Made by a program: the position numbers and the translations under genes
Assembly (NCBI GenBank): GCA_001584585.1
Contig: LSYV01000031.1
Span: 426,465-448,010 of the forward strand
DNA from: Gonium pectorale
Taxonomy: Eukaryota; Chlorophyta; Chlorophyceae; Chlamydomonadales; Volvocaceae
Direction of reading: 5' to 3'
DNA: 21,546 bases
The notes under the pieces: generated by a model
What the model saw: only the letters and a program-made list of their open reading frames with translations
What the model was told of the DNA's origin: nothing
Database searches by the model: none
In this document: positions 1-9,784 of the stretch, in pieces
How positions within the stretch are numbered: position 1 is the stretch's first letter
Layout: every line of letters begins with the position of its first letter

Positions 1-27
1 ATTAAGGCATATGTCCAGAGCCTTTCA

Positions 28-790
28 TTGCGTGCTGGCGTGCTGAGCGCTCAAAAGTTACCCCTCAGGGCAGCGAGCCATCCCCGGGAGTGTAGGCCCG
101 GCGCCGGGCACCCCCTAGCCCACGTGGACACTAAGCTGGCACCGCTTCGCTGGACGCACGTCGATGTCCAGCCCATACTCATCAATGCCGATTCCATAGA
201 CTCCAGTGGTGAGCCGAGTGGTCAAGGCCAAGCCCGCACGCCCCAGGCCTCCATCTGCGGCACACCGGGGGAGGCCGAGGGTGGCACACCGGCCAAGGCC
301 GGGACCCTGACACATCCCGGCCGCCGGGCGCCGTCAGCTTCGGGCAATCCAAGGCCGGCGGTGGTAGTAACATTCTACGCTGCGGCACCAAATGGGGGCA
401 AGGTTCTGGCGCCGCCAGCTGCAGCTGGCGCGTGGCCACGGCGTCAGCTGCATGCATGCACGGCGGAAGCTGACGCCAGGCACGGCAGCCACGGGGCTCA
501 GCGCGGCGAAGCGGCGCTGCCAGGCTCGCACCCGGCTTTCACCACTGGCGCGGCCTTCGTCGGGCGCACCAGCGCTGGCGGGGACATGTCTGCGAGGGAG
601 TGCGCGGGGCGGGGCGCCGCTGTTGAAGACGGCAGCCCTGGGCGCGACGGGGTTGTCAGGTCCAGTCACAGTCTCGGACAAGTCCGGATCGTTGCAAAGG
701 CACATGACGGGGATGCGACGGCGGCAGTTTTCGCGCCCCGGAGCCAGGAAGTCTGCTCCAGCGCCATGGCAAGGAAGGCCCCGCCCGCAG
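28..790 (+). CDS. Unresolved N-terminal region of the cyclase gene
   Basis: This stretch lies directly upstream of the first exon I can place in the cyclase gene and is probably its N-terminal sensor part. Two forward frames are open here. One runs from 28 straight into the PAS exon and includes PILINADSIDSSG, followed at 211 by a good donor (gtgagc). The other, about 392-853, includes GARFWRRQLQLA. They cannot both be coding over their whole lengths, so at least one intron or a frame lesion is likely. I see no clear signal peptide or membrane segment, and the gene may start left of the window. The function of this part is unknown. Confidence 0.35.
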
Positions 791-1722
791 ACCCCACTAC
801 CGCCTTCCAGCAGAGGGAGAGCGCTGCGATATCCGGCCTGGAGACCATTGTGACGACCTTTTGCGCCTCCGGCAAGGCGGTGCTCTACCAAAACCCCGCC
901 GTAGGTCCACCTTTCGCTGGGTCCCTCGCGCATAGCTCCCCTTGCAGCTCAGTGTTGGGTATGATGATGCGTCCAAAGGCGTCCGGCACCTGCCTTCAGC
1001 CGCGGCTAACCCTGTCCTCCTGCTTGCTGCTCCTGTCCTTGCTGCTGTTTCAGAGCGTATCATACTACGGCCCCCGTGTGGAGAGCGCCCCATGCGATGC
1101 TGAAGCTGATCTCGTGGCCGGGGATGGCGGTGACGGAGACTTGCTCGCCGAGCTGTTCCGACTGGAGCCGACCAAGGTGAGCTAACCTGCACTGCGCGTG
1201 TGCTTGCCGGACTGCAATGCATGCACGTTGCGGGCTCTACAGCGCGTACCGCTTAACCGTATGCACTGTGGCTCCAGAAGCCCTCAAACTGCGACGGTTT
1301 TTGGCTTAGGCGCATTGATAGGGTGTGCGGCAGGCTTTGGATGCGGAACAGGCCAGTTACGGCTGTAATGCGCTCTCCATGACCTCCGTTGACTGTACCC
1401 CCCGGCTCGCAGCTTGACCGCATGCTGGTGGAAGTGCTCATCGAGGGCCGCGCCTGGAAGGGTACGACCAATACGGATTCTGTACAACGACGCAACTGCT
1501 GCAAGTCCGCATTCGGGGCTGATCGCACTATGTGCCCGGACGGTCTGCTTCACTTGACCTGCATACCGGTGGTCTCCATGCCGGTATACCTGTCCGTCGG
1601 CTCGCCCCGCGTTTACCATCGCAAGATCCCGCCACAATACCCATCGGCTTTTGATGGCGTCGCCTCCTCCGCTCCGACTGTTATCTACGCAGGCATCCTC
1701 CAGGTGCCTCCGTCGCTCGACC
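791..1722 (+). other. PAS domain, N-terminal half
   Basis: Four exons encode the first half of a PAS sensor fold. The stretch [20 protein letters not shown] matches the PAS N-terminal strands in algal cyclases. It continues through [40 protein letters not shown] and [10 protein letters not shown]. The second half of the fold appears only at about 4,030. Ligand or cofactor is not predictable from these residues. Confidence 0.7.
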
Positions 1723-4700
1723 CATACCACCAGCTGCCGATGCATGAGGATGGGGTTTCGGTTTCCGCATGGGGCGCCGATGCCCTGCCTAGCCCCCAGC
1801 GGCAGCCGCAGACCGCCTCCTATGTGATTTCCCCGGTGGGGCGCATCATGCAGCGCCACGCGGCCTCACCGCCCCGATCTCGGCCGCTGTCGCACCCTCC
1901 TCCGGACGGCATCAAGGCGACGACGGCGGTGGCCGCCGCACCAGTGGCTGCGGCCTTCGGGGGCTCGCCAACTGAGGACCACCTTGCTCTGTTCAAACGC
2001 TGCGGAACTATGGACATCTCCGCTTGCGCCTTTGATGCCGTGCCCCATGATGAGGGCCCCGCCTCGTCGGCCAACTCACACGTGACGGCGGCGTCGGGAT
2101 TCGACCCACTGGTGCGGAGTCGGGATTGCTGGGATTGATGTTTACGGGCTTGCGTTGCAGAACACTTCACCTGACCGGAACGTTGCGGCAGCTGTGGATC
2201 CTTTGCGTGCTCAAGCTCTGTTGTGCTCAAGCTCGGTGACGACGAGTGCGTGCATAGACCTGTGCTGCCGTCGAGCGTCCCGTGCCTCGCCACCGCTCGC
2301 GGGCAGTGAGCGCTCAAGAGGAGGCGTGAGGGGAGTACCAGTGGGCCACTGCGCAACACTGATGCCAATGCATGCCGCGCGCATACGTTGGCTGCGTACC
2401 GTGCATCTCACGAGTACACCCCCTGCGCCTAACATACTCGTGATCGCCGCAATCGCCGCAAAACGCCGGGGCCTAACAAATTCGCGATCGCCGCAATTGC
2501 CGCAAAACGCCGGGGCCTAACAAATTCGCGATCGCCGCAATTGCCGCAAAACGCCGGGGCCTAACAAATTCGCGATCGCCGCACGCCGCATCGCCTGTCC
2601 GTGGTGTATGACCCGCCTGCCCCCAGGCCGCATCCACCTGGGGGATCTTCCTTCCACCGAACCGCCCCTGTTCACCCGACCGGCGGAGCAGCTTGGGACC
2701 CCCGTCCTTACGCCCCAACCCCTCCCCCCGCCTGCCCACAGGCCACATCCACCTGGGGGATCTTCCTGGAGCCAGCGCGCGGCGAGGGCAGCCCTGCAGC
2801 AGCGTTGAGCCGCAACGCTCTGCACGCAACCGCCGGCGGCATGGCCCCTGTGCGGCCGACAACCAGCGGTGCCAGCGTCGCGGTAGCTGCCGCCGCCCGC
2901 GCCCAGGCGTCGGCGCTCCGGCGGCTGCGCAGCTCCGTGCTGGACTCACGTGCACTGTCCAGCCCGTATCCGGAAGACCTGCGCGGTCCCTCGCGCTCCA
3001 TGTCGATCTCCGGTCGCAGCCACCCACCGCCCCATCGCAACTTGCAGCACAACAAGTCCGGCGGACAATGCCATCTGGCGGTTTCCGGGCCGGCGGGCGG
3101 CCATTCCGCGCACGGACAGCTCGCCGCAGAGGCGGGGGGACAGGAGCACGGAACGCAGCACGGCTCGCCCGAGCTCTGCGCCGTCAGCGAAGGCCCGGCG
3201 GCCGAGGAGGACGGGGCCCAGGGGCAGCACGGCTCCCCTGCCTGCCGCAGCGACGCGTCCCACACAGCCAGCAGCGGGCAGAATCCCTCTGCGGTGGCGC
3301 GCGTAGTGGCTTTCGCGGCCAGCCTGCGCTCCGCGCCGCCCGGCTCCGCGCATATCCGCCTGGCGCTGAGTGGCGGGCTGGGGGGCGCTGTGCGCAGCAA
3401 CAACGACCCCGCCAGCTGCCCCGGCGAGGATGCCGCCGGCGTTGCGTCGATGCAGACGATGTCAGCGGTGGAATTTTCGCAGCGCAGCGAAGGCCTCAGC
3501 ATCCAGGCCGGCGCCACCGGTGTGGGCAGGAGGTCAACCCACTCAACACTGGACTTCACACGGGGCAGCGAAGGCCTTAATAACCAGGCGGGCGCATCCA
3601 AGGACAACTCGGCGCCGCTGAAGGGGTTCATGCTGCCGTCGGCGCTGTCGCGGCCGTCGCTGCAGCCACAGGTGCCCCTCGCTAGCAGCAGCAGGGTGCG
3701 AAGGGACGGCCGCACCGCTACGGGGCAAGCGCCGTCGGAGGCGCTTGCCGATTCCGCGCCGTGCAAGCCATGCTCGGGTGGGAGCTGGACCGGGGTCAGG
3801 AGGCCGCTGTCGCGAATGGCCAGCGACGTGACGTTGGCCGGTCGAGCACGCGAGGCCCAGGCGCTGGTGCCGGCTGCGGCTGCGGCGCTGGCCCCGGCCG
3901 GGGGCGGTGGTCGCGGCGCTGAAGAGGGTGGTGTCCGGCAGGAGCCGGAGGAGGGAAGAGGGGCAGGGCTGGAGGCAGGGCGGGAGGCGGAGGCAGCGGC
4001 AGACGTTACACTCGCGCAGTCACGGGTCTACAGGTGGCACGAGGTGACGGCGGTGCGCTCGGTGGACCCCGTAACCGGGCAGGTGGTCCTGCTACTCGCC
4101 CAGGTAGGGCAGGGGGCCTGACAAGGGGCATGTCCCTTACATAATAGGCTTGAATGCAGCTTTCTGCTGCTAGCAACGTGCGATGGAAGCAGTCAGCACG
4201 CCAACACAGGGGACGCGGAGATTAGCCTCATGTACAACGATAGGGTTAAGTCCCTGAACCAATGAGTTGGAATGCGGCTGGCTGCTGCTGGCCTGTGCGT
4301 TTGAGGCAGCCAAGAGCCAACATGTCCACACAAGGAACGCGGAGACCTGCCGTGCACGCTACACCACGCTCTTTCGGCCGTTGCGGTTTTGCCGCGCCCT
4401 AAGCCATGGCCTTCTAGGTCGGTCACCTCTTCGGTGTTACCCAGCCGCTCGAAGGCCCTCACGGCCTCACCGACTCCCCTTCTACTGCATCTATCCCTGA
4501 ACCTCCGCCCGTGCCTCTGCCCCTCCCCCTTACCAGACCGATGTGACGCCCAAGGTGGAGATGGAGCGCCACATTGCCATGGTCACGGAGGCGCAGCACC
4601 GCCTGCTGGAGCAGGCAAGGCCGGGGCGGGGCGGGGCGGGGCGGGCCGGGCTGCTTAATTGGGGCAGGTCCTGGGGATAGGCGTGAGTAGGGGCCGTATA

Positions 4701-7317
4701 CCCAGCGCAAGGTCGGGACTAGCGGTGGGCTGGGCCAGTCCTTTCACATGAGGCGCATGACTGTGTGACGGACGATGATCATGCCAATCCTGGGATGACG
4801 CTCAAGACCTTTCGGACATCAAAGGTTCATAGCTACGCAAAGTAGGGGCTGAACGGCATTCCCATACATACATGCTACTACGGCCACGGCACTACGCTCT
4901 CAGCACTTGGTTGGACGTGCGCCCGGGCGCAGATCTTCCCGCGCCACGTGTTGGCCCACATGACGGAGGAGGGAGGGCCCTGGAACGTGCTCGGCCAACG
5001 ACCAGCGGCGCCTGCGGCGTGCAAGCGACCCGTGGGTCGTGACCCTCACAAGCTGGCCACGTCGCACGACGAGGTGCGCTCTGGGCCCTCGCCCTTTTCA
5101 ACCCGAGCTGTACATGCTGCATGGCTCGCCTTTGCTGCACGCACACCTAATACGTACTTCTCATTTGTTGTAATGCACGCTCGCTGCTCGCTGTGCACGT
5201 GCCGACATCCGCATTACGACATCACGGGCCCCCGGCTTGTACTGTCGCAGGTGACGCTCCTCTTTGCGGACGTGGAAGGTGAGGATCTTGGGGTCTAAGA
5301 GGGCGGTCGGAGGCGTGTTGGCCCAAGGGCGTCGCGGCCGCCGGCAGCATGTTGCTGGGAGTGCGCGTCCACCCGCGCTCACGTGCAAGCTGATGCCGCC
5401 CCTCACTCGCCCGCCCGCAGGCTTCACGCCGATGTGCAAGGTGCTGGAGCCCCACGTTGTGATGGCCTTCCTGGACGAGCTCTACACCCGCTTCGACTCA
5501 CGGCTCGACACCTACGGAGTGTACAAGGTGAGGGGCGCTTGCTTGACGTCTGTGAAGTGGGAGGACACGGTGCTCGCAACAAGGCGAGGCACCGGACACA
5601 GCCAGCCCCAGCCTCTCAGAGTCTAAACCCATGTGTTGTCGGCCTGTATCTGTCCCGTGCAGCAGGCATGCTTAATAGCTTTGAACCGCTCTCCCGCAAT
5701 GCCCCCAGGTGGAGACCATTGGCGACTGCTACTTTGTGGCGGGTGGCTTGATCCACGAGGACGAGGAAGGCACTCTTGTGGTGCGGAAGGGCGCTCACAC
5801 GGACCCGCGGCACGCCGAGCGCGTGTTCAGCTTCGCAAAGGTACGGTGCACGGCGCACGATATTGTACGGTACATCTTGGGCTCCTGCGCAGGTCTACCG
5901 CAGAGACAGCTGCTTACCTTCCTGCATTTAAGCTGCTCCCAGCATGCCATCATGCGCATGGCTTCTGGAGGGCCCGTGTGAGGCGCCGCCCGCAGCTGCT
6001 CCCTTGGCCTTGCTCGCCGCCGCTGCGTCGAGTTGTCGTATTGTTGGGCCGCTTGAACTTCAGCAAGCCTTTCAAGTTCCGGTCGATTCGTTAAGCGCAC
6101 CAGAGTATGCTTTTTTTTATTTTTTTTCTCCTTTTTTCTCCTTTTTTCTCCTGTTTTCTCCTTTCAACTTTCATTTGTTGCTGGTTTGGCTGCCCCTCTA
6201 CAGGCCATGCTCGCCGCAGCTGCTGAGACTACGCTGCCGACCACGGGCGGCCCCGTGCGGATGCGAATCGGCATCCACAGCGGGCCTGTCGTCAGCGGGG
6301 TGGTGGGCCAGCGCATGCCGCGGTTCTGCCTCTTCGGTGAGTCCCTGCTGCCATCATGCGCATGCATCATTGAATATTGACAATTCGTCGCAACAGTCCG
6401 TCCTCTGCTACTTTGGAGATGTGCCTGCCGCAATCAGGCGGCCGGTGTGCACCACGGGCTTGACTTCGAACTTGTGCTTCCGGACAGATTCGCTGAATCC
6501 CGTCTCTATGCCCCTCGCCCCGTGCGCCTCGATTCCTCTGCCGCCGCACTGCCACCTACATCGTCTGGCGCTTATGTTGTCAGGCGACACCGTAAACACG
6601 TAAGGCATTCGTGGAAATGGCTAGGGTTGCATATCAGGGGTGCGAACGCTTGAAGAGATGTGACCTCTACGGCCATGTGCGTGCCTCTGAAGGGGAACGC
6701 TGGCGGCCAACGTTTACAGTGTCTGGGGGACACATCTCGGCACATCTCCCACGCGGTCCATCGCAAACCCTGGGCCCACATAACATCTTGGTCCTCCCTC
6801 GGCGGCCCCGATGTTACCGTTGGACTTCGCATCCAAACCCGCGCACCACTCCCAACACCACCCCTGCCTGTGTGACCTCGCGTCCGTGCCCCCGCAGGAC
6901 CTCCCGCATGGAGAGCACGGGCGTGCCGGGGTGCATCCACGCCTCGGAGGCCGCCCACGCCCACCTGCGCAACGAGGAGTGGGTCCCCACGGGCGGAATC
7001 GAGGTGCGCGCACTGTCTTGCACCCGCTGGTGCTGTTGTGTCAAAGTGACCCGTGGGTCAGCCATGGCCCTAATCCTTTTCATGCCTCACTGTGCCCAAA
7101 CGGGCGCGTTTTAATAACCCGAACATTCTTCAGCTAGTGCGTCAGTGCGACAAAGGGTGACCGTTGTGCGCTGACTTCGTCCTCCCGGGGTGCTGGACAG
7201 GTCAAGGGCAAGGGCCGAATGCGAACGTACCTGTGGGCACCACCCGACGCGGGCTCCCAGGCGCTACTTGACCGGAGTGCCCTTGTGGCGGGTAGGAGGT
7301 CCGAATGGTGCATTTGA
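791..7317 (+). CDS. PAS-linked class III guanylate/adenylate cyclase, multi-exon
   Basis: The gene encodes an enzyme that makes a cyclic nucleotide (probably cGMP) from a nucleoside triphosphate. Exons in joining phase are 791-900, 1054-1176, 1413-1461, 1693-2111, 2161-2235, 2742-4103, 4537-4614, 4933-5073, 5251-5278, 5421-5527, 5709-5840, 6204-6336, 6584-6599, 6898-7003 and 7201-7317 (TGA at 7315). They give about 997 residues from the PAS start. Introns have GT donors and AG acceptors, except for one GC donor at 4615. Order of parts: PAS N-half ([10 protein letters not shown], then SVSYYG, then LLAELF), low-complexity insertion, PAS C-half ([15 protein letters not shown]), linker ([14 protein letters not shown]), catalytic domain, tail. 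Arrangement and motifs match the large PAS-cyclase family of volvocine algae. Exons 2161-2235 and the left edge of 2742-4103 are the least certain; the catalytic exons are very secure. Whether the encoded enzyme is membrane-bound cannot be told. Confidence 0.9.
2427..2586 (+). repeat. 44-bp tandem repeat in an intron
   Basis: The unit starts with cgatcgccgcaattgccgca and recurs at 2441, 2485, 2529 and 2573, exactly 44 bp apart. The first copy has a few changes and the last is partial, giving about 3.5 copies. It lies in the predicted intron 2236-2741 of the cyclase gene. Since 44 is not a multiple of 3, it is unlikely to be coding. Confidence 0.95.
2614..2767 (+). repeat. Direct repeat pair, each copy carrying a 3' splice site
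   Basis: Two copies of about 38 bp, at 2614-2651 and 2730-2767, are nearly identical (core catccacctgggggatcttcc). Each contains a pyrimidine-rich stretch ending in CAG, at 2626 and 2741. Only the second keeps phase with the preceding exon in my model, so I use 2742 as the exon start. The pair looks like a small duplication that doubled an acceptor. Confidence 0.8.
4150..4345 (+). repeat. Imperfect duplication within an intron
   Basis: The stretch starting near 4150 (gaatgcagctttctgctgct, later ggacgcggag) recurs in altered form near 4269 (gaatgcggctggctgctgct, later gaacgcggag), about 118 bp away. Both lie in the cyclase intron 4104-4536. Nothing else is recognisable there. Confidence 0.5.
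4615..4932 (+). other. GC-AG intron with G-rich start
   Basis: The exon ends LLEQ and the next base pair is GC, not GT (cag|gcaagg), which fits the minor GC-AG intron class. The acceptor is cgggcgcag at 4932. Joining exon 4537-4614 to 4933-5073 restores the family sequence [14 protein letters not shown] without a shift. Four G4 runs separated by single C bases follow at 4623-4641, a strong G-quadruplex candidate on the coding strand. Confidence 0.85.
6107..6172 (+). repeat. T-rich pyrimidine tract with 10-bp repeats
   Basis: Inside intron 5841-6203 the + strand is almost only T and C for more than 60 bases, with a repeated cttttttctc unit after an interrupted T run. It ends about 30 bases before the acceptor at 6203. 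In this GC-rich gene it is the one strong T-rich stretch and may help define the 3' splice site. Confidence 0.85.
6584..6599 (+). other. 16-nt microexon in the catalytic domain
   Basis: Between acceptor gttgtcag (ends 6583) and donor gtaagg (6600) only 16 bases are exonic. They encode the DTVN part of the FGDTVNTTSRM motif. Omitting them would remove the catalytic Asn, and the phases on both sides (1 in, 2 out) only work if it is included. Confidence 0.9.
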
Positions 7318-7417
7318 TTTTCCGCTCAACTCGGCGGTGACGGCGACACGCAATGTCGAGCATCCCGTTGCGGCGAGCGATTCAACCAACTGCGGGTGCG
7401 TGTCAATGCGTATTAGC

Positions 7418-7422
7418 TGTAA
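7418..7422 (+). terminator. TGTAA polyadenylation signal of the cyclase gene
   Basis: TGTAA occurs 101 bases after the stop codon. This pentamer is the usual polyadenylation signal in volvocine algae, and the distance gives a 3' UTR of about 120 bases. Confidence 0.65.
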
Positions 7423-7709
7423 TGCCGGCCTGACGGCAGCTGAACGCGCAGAGTAGCGCCACTCGTGTTATGTAGTCAAAGAATTCGACAGGCGCAGGCA
7501 TGAGCACAGTGTACTTTCCGTGCATAGTCCCAGATCTGGATCCTAGCTAGGGTGCGTCACAGCTTCTGCGCAGTGATTGCTCGATGACGCACGGCATGCC
7601 AGCTGTCAACGCACTGTCAATTCACTGTCGATTCCGAATACTTGGGAGATGTCGTACTTGGTCCCGTGGAATTGGAAGCCGCACGAGCATTTTCGGTGCG
7701 TCTTGAGGC

Positions 7710-7841
7710 ATGGAGCATAAGCACAGGTCTACCGATGGGTACGGTGTGAAGGATGCAGTCGGTTGGTGGAAGACCGCGCTGTTCACTGTTGGCCAACCGG
7801 AGGTCCGGGGCAGGATGCAACGGATGCAACGGCACGTCGAA
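7710..7841 (+). CDS. Candidate first exon of an unknown gene
   Basis: An ATG at 7710 opens 44 codons, beginning MEHKHRSTDGYG and ending QRMQRHVE, immediately followed by a consensus donor (gaa|gtaagt at 7842). No family is recognised. The acceptor at 7972-7980 (ggtgtgcag) could start a following exon. It could equally be chance. Confidence 0.3.
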
Positions 7842-7980
7842 GTAAGTCGTACTGTGATGCGAGATGAGCACTTCAGCCCGTGTTTCCGGCAATGTTGGCT
7901 GCGCAACGTGGGGCTGCTGACTTCTCGTGTGCGCGCGCGCCTCTTATTTATCCTGCTATTTAGTGCGGGTCGGTGTGCAG

Positions 7981-8087
7981 GATGCGTGCTGCGGTGGTTG
8001 GGCTTGTGTCGAGGCCTTTCGGCTGTACAGAGTCGGGTGCGCGTCTGTAGCGCTCGTTGTATGCTCTGTACATGCCCAGGAAAGGAG
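7981..8087 (+). CDS. Candidate internal exon of an unknown gene
   Basis: The segment lies between a plausible acceptor (tgtgcag, ending 7980) and a full-consensus donor (ggag|gtaagt at 8088). It is open in the frame beginning DACCGGWACVEAF and is 107 bases long. There is no known homologue, and the phase linking it to 7710-7841 fits but is not proof. Confidence 0.25.
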
Positions 8088-8968
8088 GTAAGTCTGTTTG
8101 TGAGCAGTTCATCACCGGTCTTGGAGTAAAGCGATCGGTGCTTGGATACCCTGTGTCTGGTTGCATAGATGCGAGGCTGCTGAGACGGGGACGGTCCCGC
8201 CGGTGTAGTTTGGATTCGGGCTGTGTGTTGGTTGTTTCATGCTGTGTCGAGCGAACATGGGATAAGTGTTCTGCTAGCGGGGTGAAGCACCTCGTTAGCA
8301 CCAGCTACACCTGCTAATGGAGCGCATTGTTCGCTCGAAGACCGGCATATTGCAGCTGTCATCGAGTATCACCTCCTGAGAAGGGCTTCCTTGCAGAGGT
8401 GCTTCATACCATCTGCCTCACGTATGAGGAATCATCGTACCTTGAGCATTCTTGTGTGGGACCGTTTTAACAGCACAGGCAGTTTGGACATGTACGCACA
8501 GATGTACTTCCAATCGAGTCGAGACGGACGGGCTTCATCCTGTTTAATGCATATGTATTGAGTCGGCGTGAGTTTGGCTGCATTCGAAAGCTGTCCGCCA
8601 GACAGACCTCGCGGGGAACCCGGCCTGCCACTGCGAGCTGTGACTCGTTTCTTGATGACTCAGTCGACTCTGTCGACTTGGGCTTGACGAAGGCAATTCA
8701 TCTGCAGGTCGTGTGACCAGGGAACGATTATGGTGCAGTGCGAGCCAGAGTATGTGGCGTTGCTTTGTTGGCCGTTGTGGTCGTTGGTGGTTGATTGTCT
8801 GCCAGCCGGTCAGAACGGCTATCAATTATGCCTTCATGCGTGTTTTGCTTAAGATAGTGGCGTATTCGTATAATGCATCGCTGGACTGCAGCTTGTCCTG
8901 TTCTGCATAATTGGCATGAAGCCCCGTCGGTCTTCTGTACACGAAGATACGATACGATTATTTCGGGT

Positions 8969-9049
8969 ATGGGCATCCAGGGCGTGGACAGTGCCCTTCG
9001 CTCCATGAGCGGGTCGTCCGCTTCGGACGTAAAGGGCTCGATGGTGTGA
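8969..9049 (+). CDS. Candidate terminal exon or small ORF
   Basis: A 26-codon open stretch, MGIQGVDSALRSMSGSSASD followed by six more residues, ends with TGA at 9047-9049. The Ser-rich end would suit a C-terminus, but there is no clear acceptor and no close TGTAA. Confidence 0.2.
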   Translation: MGIQGVDSALRSMSGSSASDVKGSMV

Positions 9050-9698
9050 CGACGCACGAGCGTGCAAAACGGCTACTGATAAAACTCTGACCGTCAACGT
9101 TACGTTCCCTCTCTGCTGGACAAGGATCTGTCAATTGGCTTTACGACACGCGCCCTTCGTGCGCTCACGCAATGGTTAACACATGGAGGATTTGTTACCT
9201 CTTGTTGAGCGCAAGGCTCGCAGACGGCACTGACCAGTTGTATGCCAAGCCGCTGGTCAAGCCGCCAAGTACCGTTGTACGACGCACCCATGCATGCTAC
9301 AAGCGGTGCAGTCGTGGCTCGCCGAGCACACCCGACCCACTTTGGGCGCCTAACCGCAGGAGGTCGATAAGTAACAAACTCTTCGTGCAGAGTGTGTCGA
9401 CCCGGCAAATCCATCCAGCGACGCGCCGGCGGTATGCCAAATGGCAAAGGACTTGGCATCATGGCGACGGTCCGATGCGGGAAGGAGGCCGGAAATCGGG
9501 TGCACGTTTCGTGCTCTTTGTGCAGGGTGCAGAACGTGTGGGCCCGTGTGGGCGAGCCGCGTGATGTTGAACCGCAGGTCACCTGCTCCACACTGGGTTG
9601 CCTGGTGTCTGCAGGAGGCTCCGGGCGCTCCAGGAACATGCACGGCGTCCTTGGCTCCTTGTCAAATGATCGACCGGCGTATGGGACCGGCACCGTCA

Positions 9699-9780
9699 GC
9701 AGGTCCGCAACAGGACCGCCGCAAGCCACAGCGGCGTTACAGTGACCGACCAGTTGGCGCCGCCAGGTCCGCAACAGGAC
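9699..9780 (+). repeat. Short direct repeat beside the minisatellite
   Basis: The 16-mer aggtccgcaacaggac occurs at 9701 and again at 9765, 64 bp apart. The second copy abuts the minisatellite on its left. Confidence 0.8.
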
Positions 9781-9784
9781 AGCC

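Larger units (their letters stand above)
1723..4026 (+). other. Long low-complexity insertion inside the PAS domain
   Basis: After VPPSLDP the coding exons (rest of 1693-2111, then 2161-2235 and most of 2742-4103) give roughly 580 residues rich in Ser, Gly, Ala, Pro and Arg, with no recognisable domain. A loosely repeated motif is visible: [14 protein letters not shown] is followed by [14 protein letters not shown]. The part before 4,026 ends in Glu/Gly/Ala runs. PAS sequence then resumes with [10 protein letters not shown]. The stretch is probably disordered, and it is the main reason the protein is so long. Confidence 0.7.
5251..7230 (+). other. Class III nucleotide cyclase catalytic domain
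   Basis: Seven exons encode a complete catalytic domain. The first metal-binding Asp is in [12 protein letters not shown] and the second in [13 protein letters not shown]. The Glu of KVETIGD and the Cys of FCLFGDTVN sit where guanylate cyclases have their guanine-selecting pair (adenylate cyclases usually have Lys and Asp). The transition-state Asn and Arg are in [25 protein letters not shown] and [12 protein letters not shown] complete the family pattern. All catalytic residues that I can place are present, so an active enzyme that works as a dimer is expected. Specificity for GTP is inferred from those two residues only. Confidence 0.93.
7423..9696. other. Lower-GC stretch, mostly unrecognised
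   Basis: No protein family is recognisable on either strand. Base composition is visibly closer to even than in the flanking genes. Three weak exon candidates (listed separately) and a short palindrome at 8662-8678 (agtcgac tct gtcgact) are the only structures I see. It may be intergenic DNA or decayed transposon sequence. Confidence 0.5.

Noticed and set aside
2427..2586. CRISPR-like spacing of a repeated sequence
   Set aside because: The 44-bp units abut each other without unique spacers, and the context is an intron of a eukaryotic gene.
2693..3580. Second + strand frame inside the large cyclase exon
   Set aside because: Arg/Pro-rich shadow frame, and it does not lead into the PAS C-half at 4,030.
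2708..3766. Long - strand open frame opposite the large cyclase exon
   Set aside because: It mirrors the GC-rich coding exon. The + frame joins in phase to PAS and cyclase sequence on its right.
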